Positions 1 to 9,433 are shown, counted from the stretch's first letter. The stretch is DNA of 64,000 bases from Aerococcus sp. Group 1 (GCF_000193205.1 NC_015278.1:682001-746000), one strand, 5' to 3'. Numbers and translations are program-made. Notes: a model not told the origin generated them from the sequence alone.

Positions 1-553
1 TGATACTCAAAGGGACCAAGGGGTCTTTGCGGTGGTCAATCGAGACCAAAAAGCCTCTTTAAAACCGGCTTCCCCTGCAGTCCTGTTATTGGATGGGGTT
101 CAAGATCCGGGAAACCTGGGCACCTTGATCCGGTCGGCAGATGCCTTTAATTACCAAGATATCTACCTAGGTAAGGGTACTGTTGATCCTTATAGCCCTA
201 AGGTGGTTCGTTCTATGCAGGGCAGTCAATTCCATGTTCGCCTCCACCAAGTGGTTTTAGAAGAAGCCATGGCCAGTTTGAGGAAAGCAGGCTATTGTTT
301 AGCGGCGACCGAATTAAATGATCAAGCGCAAGCTTTAGAAACTTATAACTTGAAAAAACGCCAAAAATGGGGCATTATTTTAGGTAACGAAGGAAATGGT
401 GTCCGACCAGAAATCATTGCAGCGAGTGATATTAGTCTCTATATTACCATGCTGGGTCAGGCGGAATCATTGAATGTCGCCATTGCTGGCTCGATCGCTA
501 TGCACCACTTCCTTCCCAATGGATCAGTAGGGTCAACAAAAGAAAGGACATGA
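1..553 (+). CDS. TrmH/SpoU-family RNA 2'-O-methyltransferase (C-terminal part)
   Basis: This gene enters from the left edge: the reading frame is open from base 2, so the N-terminal L30e-like substrate-recognition domain lies outside the window. What remains is the SPOUT catalytic domain. Motif 1 (NLGTLIRSADAF), motif 2 (GIILGNEGNGV) and motif 3 (ESLNVAIAGSIAMH) are all present in order, and these form the trefoil-knot SAM site. The family methylates the ribose of a 23S rRNA or tRNA nucleotide; the target cannot be told from this fragment. Its stop overlaps the start of the next gene (ATGA), so the two are translationally coupled. In many Firmicutes a gene of this type precedes pheST, as it does here. 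Confidence 0.88.
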   Translation, partial: DTQRDQGVFAVVNRDQKASLKPASPAVLLLDGVQDPGNLGTLIRSADAFNYQDIYLGKGTVDPYSPKVVRSMQGSQFHVRLHQVVLEEAMASLRKAGYCLAATELNDQAQALETYNLKKRQKWGIILGNEGNGVRPEIIAASDISLYITMLGQAESLNVAIAGSIAMHHFLPNGSVGSTKERT

Positions 554-1167
554 ACTTATTGACAGAAACTAATTACCCTTGGGAAAATGACCGTGACTAT
601 TTGGCCTTAATCGATGATATTAAAGACCATGAATTTATTACCGATTTAGGTCTGTTTCGCCAACATATTTATGGGAATCGTTTAGTTCATTCTTATTCTG
701 TCAGTTATTATAGTTATAAAATTGCTAAGCGTTTAAACTTAGACTACCGTTCAGTCGCTCGTGCGGGTTTAATGCATGATCTTTTCTACTATGATACGAA
801 AGAAATGACATTCTCAAAAGGCAATCATTTCACCAATCACCCTTATATTGCACTAAAAAATGCAGAAGTCTTAACCGACTTAAACGAAGTTGAACATGAT
901 ATTATCATTAAACACATGTGGTTGGCTACTTGGCAACTTCCTGCTTATCCAGAGTCATTTGTGGTGACTTTTGTGGATAAATACTTAGCATCGACAGAAT
1001 ATTTAAGACCTGCATCTAAGATATGGCGGGATAATTGCCAAACTTTCTGTAGTCAACGCATCTTTAATCCTCTAAACCAAACTATTAATGAGCGCTTGCT
1101 AACGCCATTTAATCGCTTGAGAAGAAAATATTTTCCGAAATTAGCAGAAAATAATAAGAAAAATTAA
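550..1167 (+). CDS. HD-domain protein, predicted phosphohydrolase
   Basis: A 205-residue cytosolic protein with an HD-superfamily pattern: a His in LVHSYSVSYYSYK, the His-Asp pair in GLMHDLFYYD, a further His in FTNHPYIALKNAE and a later HMW segment. This fits a metal-dependent phosphohydrolase, but the substrate is unknown. It overlaps the methyltransferase gene by four bases and is followed 26 bases later by the HxlR regulator, so all three are probably co-transcribed. HD proteins in this position next to SpoU methyltransferases are common in Lactobacillales; a link to nucleotide or RNA turnover is only inference. Confidence 0.7.
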   Translation: MNLLTETNYPWENDRDYLALIDDIKDHEFITDLGLFRQHIYGNRLVHSYSVSYYSYKIAKRLNLDYRSVARAGLMHDLFYYDTKEMTFSKGNHFTNHPYIALKNAEVLTDLNEVEHDIIIKHMWLATWQLPAYPESFVVTFVDKYLASTEYLRPASKIWRDNCQTFCSQRIFNPLNQTINERLLTPFNRLRRKYFPKLAENNKKN

Positions 1168-1193
1168 CTTTATATAAGAAAGGAAGTGACCGC

Positions 1194-1526
1194 TTGAGTG
1201 AACAGCACATTCCTTCTCTGTGTCGCAAGTTTGAGCAAGGTTTCCAATTACTAGGAAAGAAATGGAATGGTTTAATCATTCAAAGCTTACTCAAAGGCCC
1301 ACTTCGTTTTTCTGAATTACGTGACCATATTGATGGGATTTCCGACCGGGTACTGACCGAACGGCTAAGAGAACTGACCTGCTTAGGAATCCTTGAACGG
1401 GTGACACAATGTAGTGATTGCCACAAATATACTTACTATGCCCTAACTCAAAAAGGCCAAGACCTTGAAACCGTCTTAACCTCATTGCACTCGTGGTCAG
1501 ATGAATGGGTCGAGTTAGATAAGTAA
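1194..1526 (+). CDS. HxlR-family winged-helix transcriptional regulator
   Basis: A 110-residue protein starting at TTG behind AAGGAAG. It has the HxlR signature: an early Cys (SLCRKFEQGFQLLGKKWNGL), the helix-turn-helix region GPLRFSELRDHIDGIS, and the recognition segment RVLTERLRELTCLGI, followed by the wing. Two further Cys in CSDCHK sit where many family members have loop residues. HxlR proteins bind DNA as dimers and often sense redox state or electrophiles through cysteines. The target is not evident. Its 3' end runs straight into a structured repeat element, whose first base is three bases past the stop. Confidence 0.85.
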   Translation: MSEQHIPSLCRKFEQGFQLLGKKWNGLIIQSLLKGPLRFSELRDHIDGISDRVLTERLRELTCLGILERVTQCSDCHKYTYYALTQKGQDLETVLTSLHSWSDEWVELDK

Positions 1527-1528
1527 AG

Positions 1529-1687
1529 GTGTGACAAGCGCAAAAAGAGGGGAGAGAGCTACGCATACTATAGCTGTAACTCGCTTTGCTTCGAACAGCT
1601 ATAGCAATTGGAGGAAGTGCGCAGTAAATCCTCAAAGAGGATTTGCAAGGGCTTCTGAAATAGAACTCACCTCGCGCTTAGAACACG
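1529..1687 (+). repeat. Structured intergenic repeat, copy A
   Basis: This copy begins GTGTGACAAGCGC and ends CGCGCTTAGAACACG. The outer arm AAGCGC (1535-1540) pairs with GCGCTT near 1674-1679, and the next block GAGGGGAG pairs, with one wobble, with CTCACCTC. Inside is a hairpin with arms CTATAGCTGT and ACAGCTATAG, then a second hairpin built on AATCCTC/GAGGATT. It starts three bases after the HxlR stop codon. The sequence differs from copies B to E in the outer arms but keeps the same pairing plan. Confidence 0.75.
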
Positions 1688-1696
1688 TTTAAAAGA

Positions 1697-1973
1697 GTGC
1701 GACAGTCACAACAAAGGACGAAACCGCTACGCATACTATAGCTGTAACTCGCTTACGCTTCGAACAGCTATAGCAACTGGAGAAAACTGGGATTAGCTCA
1801 GTTATAAGGATGTGAGGACGCCGCTAAAGGCTTGAATTGCTGGAGGAAAATACCATAAGCACAGGAATCTGTGCGTTGGAATTTTCTGAAGCAACTTCAA
1901 GTCTGGCCTACGAACTCAACTAGGCTGAGCGTTGCCAGTTTTTGAAGTGGACGTTCGTCCTGTGACTGGAGCA
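1697..1973 (+). repeat. Structured intergenic repeat, copy B (long, nested)
   Basis: This copy lies ten bases after copy A. Outer arms: CAGTCAC and AAGGACGAA at the left pair with TTCGTCCT and GTGACTG at the right. It holds the CTATAGCTGT/ACAGCTATAG hairpin as in copies A and E, then a nested core running from about 1838 to 1901. The core has the shared GGAGGAAAATACC ... GGAATTTTCTGAAG module around the hairpin GCACAG/CTGTGC. The core's own flanking stem is CTTGAAtTGCT/AGCaacTTCAAG, different from copies C and D but again complementary. Confidence 0.78.
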
Positions 1974-1985
1974 TTTTTAATAAGG

Positions 1986-2012
1986 AGACTGGATATCAAG
2001 TCCAGTCTTTTT
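1986..2012 (+). terminator. Intrinsic terminator before the pheS leader
   Basis: Arms AGACTGGA and TCCAGTCT enclose a seven-base loop and are followed by a T tract. It ends transcription coming through the HxlR gene and repeats A and B. Confidence 0.8.
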
Positions 2013-2032
2013 TACCTCGGTTAGATTACTTA

Positions 2033-2061
2033 TTGACGAAAGTGACTTTAACGGCTACAAT
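2033..2061 (+). promoter_or_regulatory. Sigma-A promoter of pheST leader
   Basis: TTGACG (2033-2038), a 17-base spacer and TACAAT (2056-2061). It places the transcript start near 2068, just ahead of T-box stem I. Confidence 0.65.
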
Positions 2062-2067
2062 TATCCT

Positions 2068-2328
2068 TAATGAATACGTTGATAGAAGACGGTTCCTTAT
2101 CATAGCCTGTAACAGGAAGAGAAATCACCGATTGAAAGTTTCTTACAGGTAAGCGGGGAATTTTTCACTTCTGGAGTAGGTACCGGGCGACAGCAGTCAA
2201 AAGGTACCACGACTGGGCTCGTTATCGCCTGAAATGAAGGGTTTATTCGGTTTTGTTAAGCAAACTGAGTAAAAACTAGGGTGGTACCGCGGTCTCTCGT
2301 CCCTATTGGGAATGAGAGACTTTTTTTG
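2068..2328 (+). promoter_or_regulatory. T-box riboswitch, phenylalanine-specific
   Basis: The T-box sequence AGGGTGGTACCGCG is at 2278-2291, followed by an intrinsic terminator with arms GTCTCTC and GAGAGAC and seven T (2292-2327). Upstream is a stem I region in which AGAAG (about 2090) can pair with CTTCT (about 2168-2172). Immediately inside that stem is TTC followed by A (2164-2167), the expected place for a Phe specifier codon. Binding of uncharged tRNA-Phe would favour the antiterminator and switch on pheST. The T-box motif and terminator are seen directly; the specifier position is inferred. Confidence 0.92.
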
Positions 2329-2370
2329 TGGAAAAATTCTCACATAATCGTTATAAAAAGGAGTTTAAGC

Positions 2371-3420
2371 ATGGATATAATTAGCAATTTACAAGCAATT
2401 GAAGGGCAAATCGCTGAAGAAATTCAAAGCATTTCTAGCCTCGATGATGTGCAAGCTATTCGCGTGAAGTACCTCGGGAAAAAAGGGCCGATCACCGAAG
2501 CTTTGCGGCATATGAAAGATATTGACCCCAGTGAACGCCCTAAAGTAGGGGCCTATGCCAATGAATTAAAAAATAAAGTGGCTAAAGAACTCGACCAAAA
2601 ACAAGCTGTTTTAGAAGAAAAAGCACTTAACCAAAAATTAATGGCGGAAACCATTGATGTGACCCTGCCTGGTAAGGAACAAAAATTAGGCAGCCAACAT
2701 GTGATTAGCCAAGTTATGGAAGAAATTGAAGACCTCTTCTTAGACCTTGGTTATATCATTGTCGAAGGGCCAGAAATCGAATCGGACTACTACAACTTTA
2801 AACGGATGAACTTACCAGAAGATCATCCAGCCCGTGACATGCAAGATACCTTCTATATTGAAGAGAATAAGGTGCTTTTACGGACCCATACTTCACCAGT
2901 CCAAGCCCATGCTATGGACCAACATGATTTCTCTAAGGGCCCCTTGCAAATGATTAGTCCAGGTAAGGTTTATCGCCGGGACTCTGACGACGCCACCCAC
3001 TCCCACCAATTCCACCAAATTGAGGGACTAGTGGTTGATAAAAATATCGGCCTCTCAGACTTAAAGGGAACCCTGGAATTGTTTGCCCGCCATCTCTTTG
3101 GGGCAGACCGACAAGTGCGTCTACGTCCCTCTTACTTTCCATTTACCGAACCTTCTGTTGAAATAGACATCTCTTGCTTTAAATGTGGTGGTCAAGGCTG
3201 CAATATTTGTAAGAAAACCGGTTGGATTGAAATTCTCGGTGGGGGCATGGTCCACCCTAATGTCCTAGAAATGTCAGGGATTGATAGTGAGGAGTACAGT
3301 GGCTTTGCCTTTGGACTGGGACCAGACCGGGTAGCTATGTTGAAATACGGGATTGAAGATATCCGTCATTTCTACCAAAACGATCTTCGCTTTATTCATC
3401 AATTTCAAGAAAGAGGGTAA
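2371..3420 (+). CDS. pheS: Phenylalanyl-tRNA synthetase alpha subunit
   Basis: A 349-residue class II synthetase subunit that charges tRNA-Phe together with PheT. An N-terminal coiled-coil region (about residues 1-90) is followed by the catalytic domain. Motif 2 is seen around [20 protein letters not shown] and motif 3 around [14 protein letters not shown]; the [11 protein letters not shown] region is also typical. The start at 2371 is chosen because AAAAGGAG lies eight bases upstream. An in-frame GTG at 2281 is inside the T-box sequence and is not a real start. Length is normal for the family. It is coupled to pheT by a one-base stop-start overlap. Confidence 0.97.
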   Translation: MDIISNLQAIEGQIAEEIQSISSLDDVQAIRVKYLGKKGPITEALRHMKDIDPSERPKVGAYANELKNKVAKELDQKQAVLEEKALNQKLMAETIDVTLPGKEQKLGSQHVISQVMEEIEDLFLDLGYIIVEGPEIESDYYNFKRMNLPEDHPARDMQDTFYIEENKVLLRTHTSPVQAHAMDQHDFSKGPLQMISPGKVYRRDSDDATHSHQFHQIEGLVVDKNIGLSDLKGTLELFARHLFGADRQVRLRPSYFPFTEPSVEIDISCFKCGGQGCNICKKTGWIEILGGGMVHPNVLEMSGIDSEEYSGFAFGLGPDRVAMLKYGIEDIRHFYQNDLRFIHQFQERG

Positions 3421-5870
3421 TGACTGACATGTTAGCATCACGTAATTGGTTAAATGAATTTGTAGATATTAAAGATATTCAAGATGAAGCTTTAGCAGAA
3501 GACTTATCACGGACCGGTCTGGAAGTGGATGGTTTGAACCAAGATTTTTCCGGCTTGAAAAAAATTGTCGTTGGCAAGACTTTGACGGTGGAAAAACATC
3601 CCAATGCAGACAGCTTGCACGTTTGCCAAGTAGATGTCGGCCAAGAAGAGCCCTTACAAATTGTGTGTGGCGCGCCTAATGTGGCAGCTGGTCAGAAGGT
3701 TATCGTTGCTTTACATGGGGCACGCGTTGCCGGTAACCAAAAGATTAAGAAGGGAAAATTGCGCGGACAAGAGTCCAATGGGATGCTCTGCTCTTTACAA
3801 GAGCTCGGCTTCAGCGAAAATGTGATTCCCAAAGAGTTTGCTAATGGGATTATGATCTTACCGGAAGATGCTCCCTTAGGCCAAGATATTAAAGACTATT
3901 TACACTTAGAAGATACGGTCTTAGACCTCGATATCACCCCTAACCGGGCTGATGCCCTATCCATGCGGGGCGTCGCTTATGAATTAAGTGCCATCTATGA
4001 CTGTCCTATTGACATCAACACTTATGATGACCAAGCCTTTGAAGCGGGAAGTGATTTAAGTGACGAGGTCACTGTTGAAATTTCTGATAGTGAGCTCTTC
4101 CCTCACTACACTGCTCATTTGGTTAAGGATGTTAAAATTCAAGCCAGCCCGATTGAGGTACAAATCCGCCTCATGAAAGAAGGTATCCGTCCGATTAATA
4201 ATGTGGTTGACGCAACCAACTATGTCTTATTGGAATACGGCCAACCCCTTCATGCCTTTGACTATGATAAGTTGCAATCTAAAACCATTGCTCCTCGACT
4301 AGCTAAAACCGGGGAAAAATTAGTGACCTTAGACGGTGTGGAAAGAGACTTAACTGATGACGACTTAGTCATTACTGACGGCCAAGAGCCCATTGCCCTA
4401 GCTGGAGTGATGGGGGGCTTGTCTACTGAGATTGATGACAATACTACCAATGTTTTGATTGAATCAGCCATGTTTAACTCTTCCCATATCCGCCGCACAG
4501 CCAGACGCTTAGCCCTTAGAAGTGAGTCGAGTTTAAGAAATGAACGTGGCTTAAATATCGCCACTATCGATGAAGCCGGCGCCTATGCAGCCCAATTGAT
4601 GGAAGATTGGGCTGGTGGACAAGCGGTTAAGGGACGCTCCCGGGTATCTCATCTTGACGTTAAAGATAAAGAAGTGACGACCAATTTAGCTTACATTACC
4701 AGTCTCCTAGGTATGGAAATCAGTTTTGAAGAGGTCAAAGAATCCTTTAGACGGTTGGGTTTCCCGGTTGAAGGTGCCGCTGATGAATTTACCGTGTCCG
4801 TTCCTACTAGACGTTGGGATATTTCCATTCCAGCTGACTTAGTGGAAGAAGTCGCTCGTATCTATGGTTACGATAAGATTCCTTCCCGAATTTCACCCGT
4901 CCAACCGGTGAAAATTGGCTTAAACGACTGGCAAAAATTTGAACGTCAAAGCCATCGGACCATGGAAGCACTAGGCTTTGACCAAGTGATTTCTTACAGT
5001 TTAACCAGTGAGAAGAAACTTGATGTCTTACAAGTCCAAGCCCATGAAGCCGTAGCCTTGGATTTCCCAATGAGTGACGAACGCCGTTATATGCGGACTA
5101 ACTTGCTGACCAGTCTATTAGATATTGCCCAATACAACCTAGCTCGTAAGGTGAAGGACGTCCAAATTTATGAAATTGGAAGGGTCTTCTATGATGACGA
5201 GATAGAAGATGACCTGCCTCGTGAAGAAAGCCATCTAGCAGCCCTGTGGACGGGTGATGTCGAAGGGGATAGCTGGCAAGGCAAGGCCCAAGCGGTTGAC
5301 TTTTATGATATGAAGGGGGCAGTGGAATCGCTACTGGCTTCTTACAATTTAGCTGGGCAAATCCGTTACCTACAAAGTACCGACTTACCGGATACCCATC
5401 CGGGTCGGACAGCCCTTGTACAAGTGGAGGACCAAGGAGAATGGCTAACCATTGGTTACTTAGCCCAACTCCACCCTCAAATTACTAAGGACTATGACCT
5501 CAATAACCAAAGTTTCGTGGCTGAGTTTAACTTACAAGCCATCTATGACTTACCAGAGCACCAAGTCATCCAAGAACCCCTGGCAAAATATCCAAGCATT
5601 AGCCGCGATATCGCCATGGTTGTGGCTGAAGAAGTGAGCCATGCTGAAATTGTAGCAACCATTCAAAAAGCAGCCAATAGTTACCTGGTTAATGTTAAAC
5701 TCTTTGATATTTACCGTGGTGAACATATCCAAGACGGGCAAAAATCGGTAGCTTACCAACTCACTTATCTGAACCCAGAAGCGACTTTGGTTGATGAAGA
5801 AGTCAATGAAGATTTTGCTAAGGTCAAAGCAGCCCTTGCTAATGACTTACAAGCAAAAATTCGTGATTAA
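3420..5870 (+). CDS. pheT: Phenylalanyl-tRNA synthetase beta subunit
   Basis: An 816-residue subunit of the alpha2-beta2 enzyme. Domains in order: an EMAP-like tRNA-binding domain (about 40-150, with VVGKTLTVEKHPNADSLHVC), the B3/B4 editing domain that hydrolyses mischarged Tyr-tRNA-Phe, the B5 domain, an inactive synthetase-like core, and the C-terminal FDX-ACB anticodon-binding domain (from about 720, with KYPSISRDIAMVV). The start overlaps the pheS stop (TAATG). A second ATG three codons later is possible. Regulation is by the shared T-box leader. Confidence 0.97.
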   Translation: MTDMLASRNWLNEFVDIKDIQDEALAEDLSRTGLEVDGLNQDFSGLKKIVVGKTLTVEKHPNADSLHVCQVDVGQEEPLQIVCGAPNVAAGQKVIVALHGARVAGNQKIKKGKLRGQESNGMLCSLQELGFSENVIPKEFANGIMILPEDAPLGQDIKDYLHLEDTVLDLDITPNRADALSMRGVAYELSAIYDCPIDINTYDDQAFEAGSDLSDEVTVEISDSELFPHYTAHLVKDVKIQASPIEVQIRLMKEGIRPINNVVDATNYVLLEYGQPLHAFDYDKLQSKTIAPRLAKTGEKLVTLDGVERDLTDDDLVITDGQEPIALAGVMGGLSTEIDDNTTNVLIESAMFNSSHIRRTARRLALRSESSLRNERGLNIATIDEAGAYAAQLMEDWAGGQAVKGRSRVSHLDVKDKEVTTNLAYITSLLGMEISFEEVKESFRRLGFPVEGAADEFTVSVPTRRWDISIPADLVEEVARIYGYDKIPSRISPVQPVKIGLNDWQKFERQSHRTMEALGFDQVISYSLTSEKKLDVLQVQAHEAVALDFPMSDERRYMRTNLLTSLLDIAQYNLARKVKDVQIYEIGRVFYDDEIEDDLPREESHLAALWTGDVEGDSWQGKAQAVDFYDMKGAVESLLASYNLAGQIRYLQSTDLPDTHPGRTALVQVEDQGEWLTIGYLAQLHPQITKDYDLNNQSFVAEFNLQAIYDLPEHQVIQEPLAKYPSISRDIAMVVAEEVSHAEIVATIQKAANSYLVNVKLFDIYRGEHIQDGQKSVAYQLTYLNPEATLVDEEVNEDFAKVKAALANDLQAKIRD

Positions 5871-5946
5871 TATTCAATCATCTAGCTACTAAGCAAGTGC
5901 CAAGGGCGTGGCAGTAAAGCTAACATTGCTAATAAAGACTATCTTT

Positions 5947-5979
5947 AAAGAACCTTGATAAGTCAAGGTTCTTTTTTTG
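5947..5979 (+). terminator. Intrinsic terminator after pheT
   Basis: Arms AAAGAACCTTGA and TCAAGGTTCTTT with a four-base loop, followed by T residues. Confidence 0.88.
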
Positions 5980-6100
5980 GCGGGTGATTTAAATTTAAAA
6001 CGATGTCAAAAATCATTACAAAAAACCATTGCTATTTATCGGCCTTTTCGCTAATCTAGTAAGGTAAAAACTTTTAATTGATAAAAAGGAGCTGACTTCA

Positions 6101-7516
6101 GTGACTGAACAACTGATTAATTTTCTGACACCAATCAGCAATGTCCTTTATTACCCGATTTTAATTGTCTTGCTTTTGGGAATTGGTCTTTATTTTACCT
6201 TCCGCACTAAGGGGGTCCAAATTAGAGATTTTAAGGAAGCAATTGGGGTAATTATGGAAAAACCCGAAAAAGAAGATTCGGTATCTTCATTCCAGGCCTT
6301 AATGGTTTCAACGGCTTCGCGGGTGGGAACTGGGAATATTGTCGGTGTCTCAACAGCCATTTGTTTAGGTGGCTATGGGGCGGTCTTTTGGATGTGGCTA
6401 GTGGCTATTATTGGCGGTTCTTCGGCCTTTATTGAATCTACCCTAGCTCAAATTTACAAGAAGAAAACCCCAACAGGAGATTCTTATGGGGGCCCCTCCC
6501 ATTACATTGAAACGGCCCTCCATAATCGGGGATTAGGCATTATCTTTTCCGTGTTTTTAATTTTGACTTACGCAGTTGGTTTCAATATGCTGGCTGCCTA
6601 TAATTTACAAGACTCTTTTCAAGTTTATGACTTCTATCATGCTCAATGGACGCCTTTAATTGTTGGTGGGGTCTTGGCTTTGGTGACCGGTTATTGTATC
6701 TTGGGTGGAGGCAAACGGATTATTTCCTTCACTAGTTTTTTAGTTCCCTTTATGGGGACCATTTATGTTGGGGTCGCTTTGATTATGATCCTCTTTAACT
6801 TGAATTACCTGCCCACCATCTTTACTTTAATTTTTAAGGATGCCTTTAACTTCAAGGCCATCTTTTCAGGGATTGCTGGGTCTAGTATGATGTATGGAAT
6901 CAAGCGTGGTCTCTTTTCTAATGAGGCAGGGATCGGTTCAGCCCCTAATGCAGCAGCATCAGCCCATGTGTCCCATCCGGTTAAGCAAGGGCTGGTACAA
7001 ATGATTTCGGTCTTTATCGATACCTTGTTAATTTGTTCAGCAACCGCCTTCATGTGTTTAAGTTCAGGAATAACCCCTGCAGAAGAATTATCTGGAGCGG
7101 CCTACGTCCAAGCTTCCCTTGCAACCGTCTTTGGAAACTTTGGGAATATCTTTATTACGGTATCACTCATGCTCTTCGGTTTTACGACTTTAATTGGGAA
7201 CTTATATTATGTGGATAATAATATTGCCTATATTTTTAAAGGCACGCCAAGACCTGGGATTATGCGTCTCTTTAGAATCTGTTTCATCTTGGTGGTCTTC
7301 TTAGGAGCCTTACAAGAATCGAGTTTGGCGTGGATGACTGCAGATATTCTAATGGCCTTGATGGCTTTAATTAACTTACCGGCCATTTTACTGTTAAGTA
7401 AGCAGGCCATTGCCGCTTTAAATGATTACCATAAGCAAAGAAAAGCTGGTAAAAATCCTGTCTTTAGAGCCAAGGATATTGGCCTAGATTCACAAAAATT
7501 GGATTTCTGGCAATAA
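6101..7516 (+). CDS. AGCS-family sodium:alanine/glycine symporter
   Basis: A 471-residue polytopic membrane protein of the alanine or glycine:cation symporter family, which imports small neutral amino acids with Na+. Family hallmarks are visible: VSTASRVGTGNIVGVSTAI near residue 70, GGPSHYIE near 130 and KRGLFSNEAGIGSAPNAAA near residue 270. About ten hydrophobic segments are present. It starts with GTG at 6101 behind AAAAAGGAG. It stands alone between two terminators, so it is probably monocistronic. Alanine and glycine cannot be told apart from sequence. Confidence 0.92.
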   Translation: MTEQLINFLTPISNVLYYPILIVLLLGIGLYFTFRTKGVQIRDFKEAIGVIMEKPEKEDSVSSFQALMVSTASRVGTGNIVGVSTAICLGGYGAVFWMWLVAIIGGSSAFIESTLAQIYKKKTPTGDSYGGPSHYIETALHNRGLGIIFSVFLILTYAVGFNMLAAYNLQDSFQVYDFYHAQWTPLIVGGVLALVTGYCILGGGKRIISFTSFLVPFMGTIYVGVALIMILFNLNYLPTIFTLIFKDAFNFKAIFSGIAGSSMMYGIKRGLFSNEAGIGSAPNAAASAHVSHPVKQGLVQMISVFIDTLLICSATAFMCLSSGITPAEELSGAAYVQASLATVFGNFGNIFITVSLMLFGFTTLIGNLYYVDNNIAYIFKGTPRPGIMRLFRICFILVVFLGALQESSLAWMTADILMALMALINLPAILLLSKQAIAALNDYHKQRKAGKNPVFRAKDIGLDSQKLDFWQ

Positions 7517-7548
7517 TCTAGGATAAATCATTATATTGATGAAATTGT

Positions 7549-7610
7549 GAGCGCTTCTCCAGCTGCCGATTCTATTCGTAATAGGCAAGCTGGAGGGGCG
7601 CTCCTTTTCT
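7549..7610 (+). terminator. Intrinsic terminator after the AGCS symporter gene
   Basis: Long stem: GAGCG and CTCCAGCTGCC pair with GGCAAGCTGGAG and CGCTC, then a T-rich tract. Confidence 0.8.
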
Positions 7611-7695
7611 TTGTACTTTTTGCATATGATTATTAGAAACGCTCATTTTATGGTAAACTAAAATTAGAATCTAAATAATTTATGGAGGTAGAGAA

Positions 7696-8694
7696 ATGGC
7701 TTTATTTGATGAATTAAAAGCAAAAATTAAAGGAAAGCAAACGCGTATCGTTTTTCCAGAAGCTACTGATGAACGGATTCAAGGGGCTGCAGCTCGCTTA
7801 AAAGCTGACGACCTATTAGTTCCTATTTTAGTGGGTAACCCTGATGAAATTCATTCTCAAGCTAAAGACCGCGGCATTGACCTATCTGGGATTGAAATCG
7901 TAGACCCTGATAACTATGATGCTTATGAAGAAATGGTCCAAGCCTTTGTTGAACGTCGTAAAGGCAAGGCTACTGAAGAACAAGCCCGTGAAATGCTTAA
8001 AGACGTTAACTACTTTGGTACCATGCTCGTCTACATGGGTAAAAGTGACGGTTTAGTTTCAGGAGCTGCCCATGCGACTGGTGATACCATACGTCCTGCT
8101 TTACAAATCATCAAGACTAAGGCCGGGGTAAAAAACGTTTCTGGCGCTTTCTTATTGACCCGTCCAAAAGAAGACGGCAGTGAAGAAAAATACATGATGG
8201 GGGACTGCGCGATCACCATTAGTCCAGACGCTGAAACTTTAGCGGAAATTGGTTTAGTGACAGGGGAAACCGCTAAATTATTTGACGTGGAACCGGATAT
8301 TGCCTTCTTGTCATTCTCAACCAAGGGCTCAGCTTCATCTCCAGAACAAGAAAAAGCTGCCCAAGCAACTAAGATCGCTCAAGAAAATGCGCCTGAAGAC
8401 TTCAACGTTGATGGTGAATTACAATTTGACGCGGCTCTCGTTCCAGCTGTTGGGGAAAAGAAAGCCCCTGGGTCAAAAGTAGCTGGCCATGCCAAAGTGC
8501 TTATTTTCCCAGAAATTCAATCAGGAAATATCGGTTACAAAATTGCTCAACGCCTCGGTGGCTTTGAAGCTATTGGGCCTATCTTACAAGGAATGGCTAA
8601 GCCAGTAAATGACCTATCACGTGGCTGTAACGAAGAAGATGCCTACAAATTAGCTATCGTTACTGCCCTACAAGCAGGCTTAAACGAAAACTAA
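7696..8694 (+). CDS. pta: Phosphate acetyltransferase
   Basis: A 332-residue cytosolic enzyme that interconverts acetyl-CoA plus phosphate with acetyl-phosphate plus CoA, feeding acetate kinase for ATP. The PTA_PTB signature is clear: TRIVFPEATDERI at the N terminus, GLVSGAAHATGDTIRPALQIIKT near 115-140, and the C-terminal FPEIQSGNIGYKIAQRLGGFEAIGPILQGMAKPVNDLSRGC segment. Length is that of the short Firmicute type with no regulatory domain. The start is backed by ATGGAGG nine bases upstream. No acetate kinase gene is adjacent. Confidence 0.96.
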   Translation: MALFDELKAKIKGKQTRIVFPEATDERIQGAAARLKADDLLVPILVGNPDEIHSQAKDRGIDLSGIEIVDPDNYDAYEEMVQAFVERRKGKATEEQAREMLKDVNYFGTMLVYMGKSDGLVSGAAHATGDTIRPALQIIKTKAGVKNVSGAFLLTRPKEDGSEEKYMMGDCAITISPDAETLAEIGLVTGETAKLFDVEPDIAFLSFSTKGSASSPEQEKAAQATKIAQENAPEDFNVDGELQFDAALVPAVGEKKAPGSKVAGHAKVLIFPEIQSGNIGYKIAQRLGGFEAIGPILQGMAKPVNDLSRGCNEEDAYKLAIVTALQAGLNEN

Positions 8695-8721
8695 GACTGA
8701 GAAGAGATCACGATAAATATG

Positions 8722-8751
8722 AGCCCTTGCCCCAAGGTAAGGGCTTTTTAT
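8722..8751 (+). terminator. Intrinsic terminator after pta
   Basis: AGCCCTT pairs with AAGGGCT and is followed by a T run. Confidence 0.8.
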
Positions 8752-8830
8752 CGCTATAGGTTTAAGCAAGCATTAAAAAGTGCTATTGACAGACTTTTTG
8801 CTATAATGATTATCAGAAAAGAGGGAATAT

Positions 8831-9424
8831 ATGCGACGATTTAAGAAATTTTTAGGGGTCCTAGTGATCATCTTAGGATTACTAGCGGTTGCCTTTATTG
8901 GCGGTCATTATCTCGGTAAGCAGGATAGCCAAACAGAAATTACTTCGGAATTAGTGGGTAACCGCCTAGAACAAGCCAAGGAGTTAACCACGACCAAATA
9001 CTTCTACACCAATACGGCTTCCTTTGAAAACCAAAGAAAATTCTATAACTGGAATTTGCCCTTCACCACAAAGAAATTTATTGTTTCCTATGACGGGGTG
9101 ATCCATGTCGGAATCGATCTCAGCGCTATTGATGTTAAGGTTCAAGACCAAACTATTGATGTCACATTGCCTGAGGTGAAGATTCTCTCCCATGATATCG
9201 ATAGCGATTCGGTCAAGGTCTTTGATGAGGAGGCATCGATTTTCAATAAGATGACGGTGGATGACTATGCTAATTTCACCAATGAACAAAAGAAAGCCTC
9301 AGAAGAAGAAGCCAAAGACAAGGGCTTATTGGAAGCTGCCAAGCAAAATACTGAAAGAACCATCAAAGAAATATTAAATATGGACCCCACCATTCAGGAA
9401 AACTATACGATCAATGTCCATTAA
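8831..9424 (+). CDS. DUF4230-family membrane-anchored protein
   Basis: A 197-residue protein with one N-terminal membrane segment (about 7-28: FLGVLVIILGLLAVAFIGGHYLG) and an external domain. The body matches the DUF4230 pattern: KELTTTKYFYTN, then a beta-rich segment SYDGVIHVGIDLSAIDVKVQDQTIDVTLPEVKILSHDID, then a charged helical tail. The function is unknown; the family is widespread and usually single-spanning. Flanked by terminators on both sides, so it is probably transcribed alone. Confidence 0.78.
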   Translation: MRRFKKFLGVLVIILGLLAVAFIGGHYLGKQDSQTEITSELVGNRLEQAKELTTTKYFYTNTASFENQRKFYNWNLPFTTKKFIVSYDGVIHVGIDLSAIDVKVQDQTIDVTLPEVKILSHDIDSDSVKVFDEEASIFNKMTVDDYANFTNEQKKASEEEAKDKGLLEAAKQNTERTIKEILNMDPTIQENYTINVH

Positions 9425-9433
9425 AGATTGATG

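Noticed and set aside
1559..1781. CRISPR-like direct repeats
   Set aside because: Only two copies of the CTATAGCTGT hairpin occur here, with unequal, structured spacers that belong to the larger repeat family; no cas genes.
2281..2370. In-frame GTG start giving a longer PheS
   Set aside because: This start lies within the T-box sequence and terminator; the ATG at 2371 has a proper ribosome binding site and normal length.
7548..7561. cre-like TGTGAGCGCTTCTC
   Set aside because: It is part of the terminator stem after the symporter gene and fits the consensus poorly at its end.
8784..8807. TTGACA and TATAAT ahead of the DUF4230 gene as a promoter pair
   Set aside because: The spacer is only ten bases, too short for sigma-A; the TATAAT may still be a -10 with another -35.
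8984..9289. Open frames antisense to pta, DUF4230 and ppx genes
   Set aside because: They mirror strong coding frames on the other strand, have no ribosome binding sites and resemble no family.
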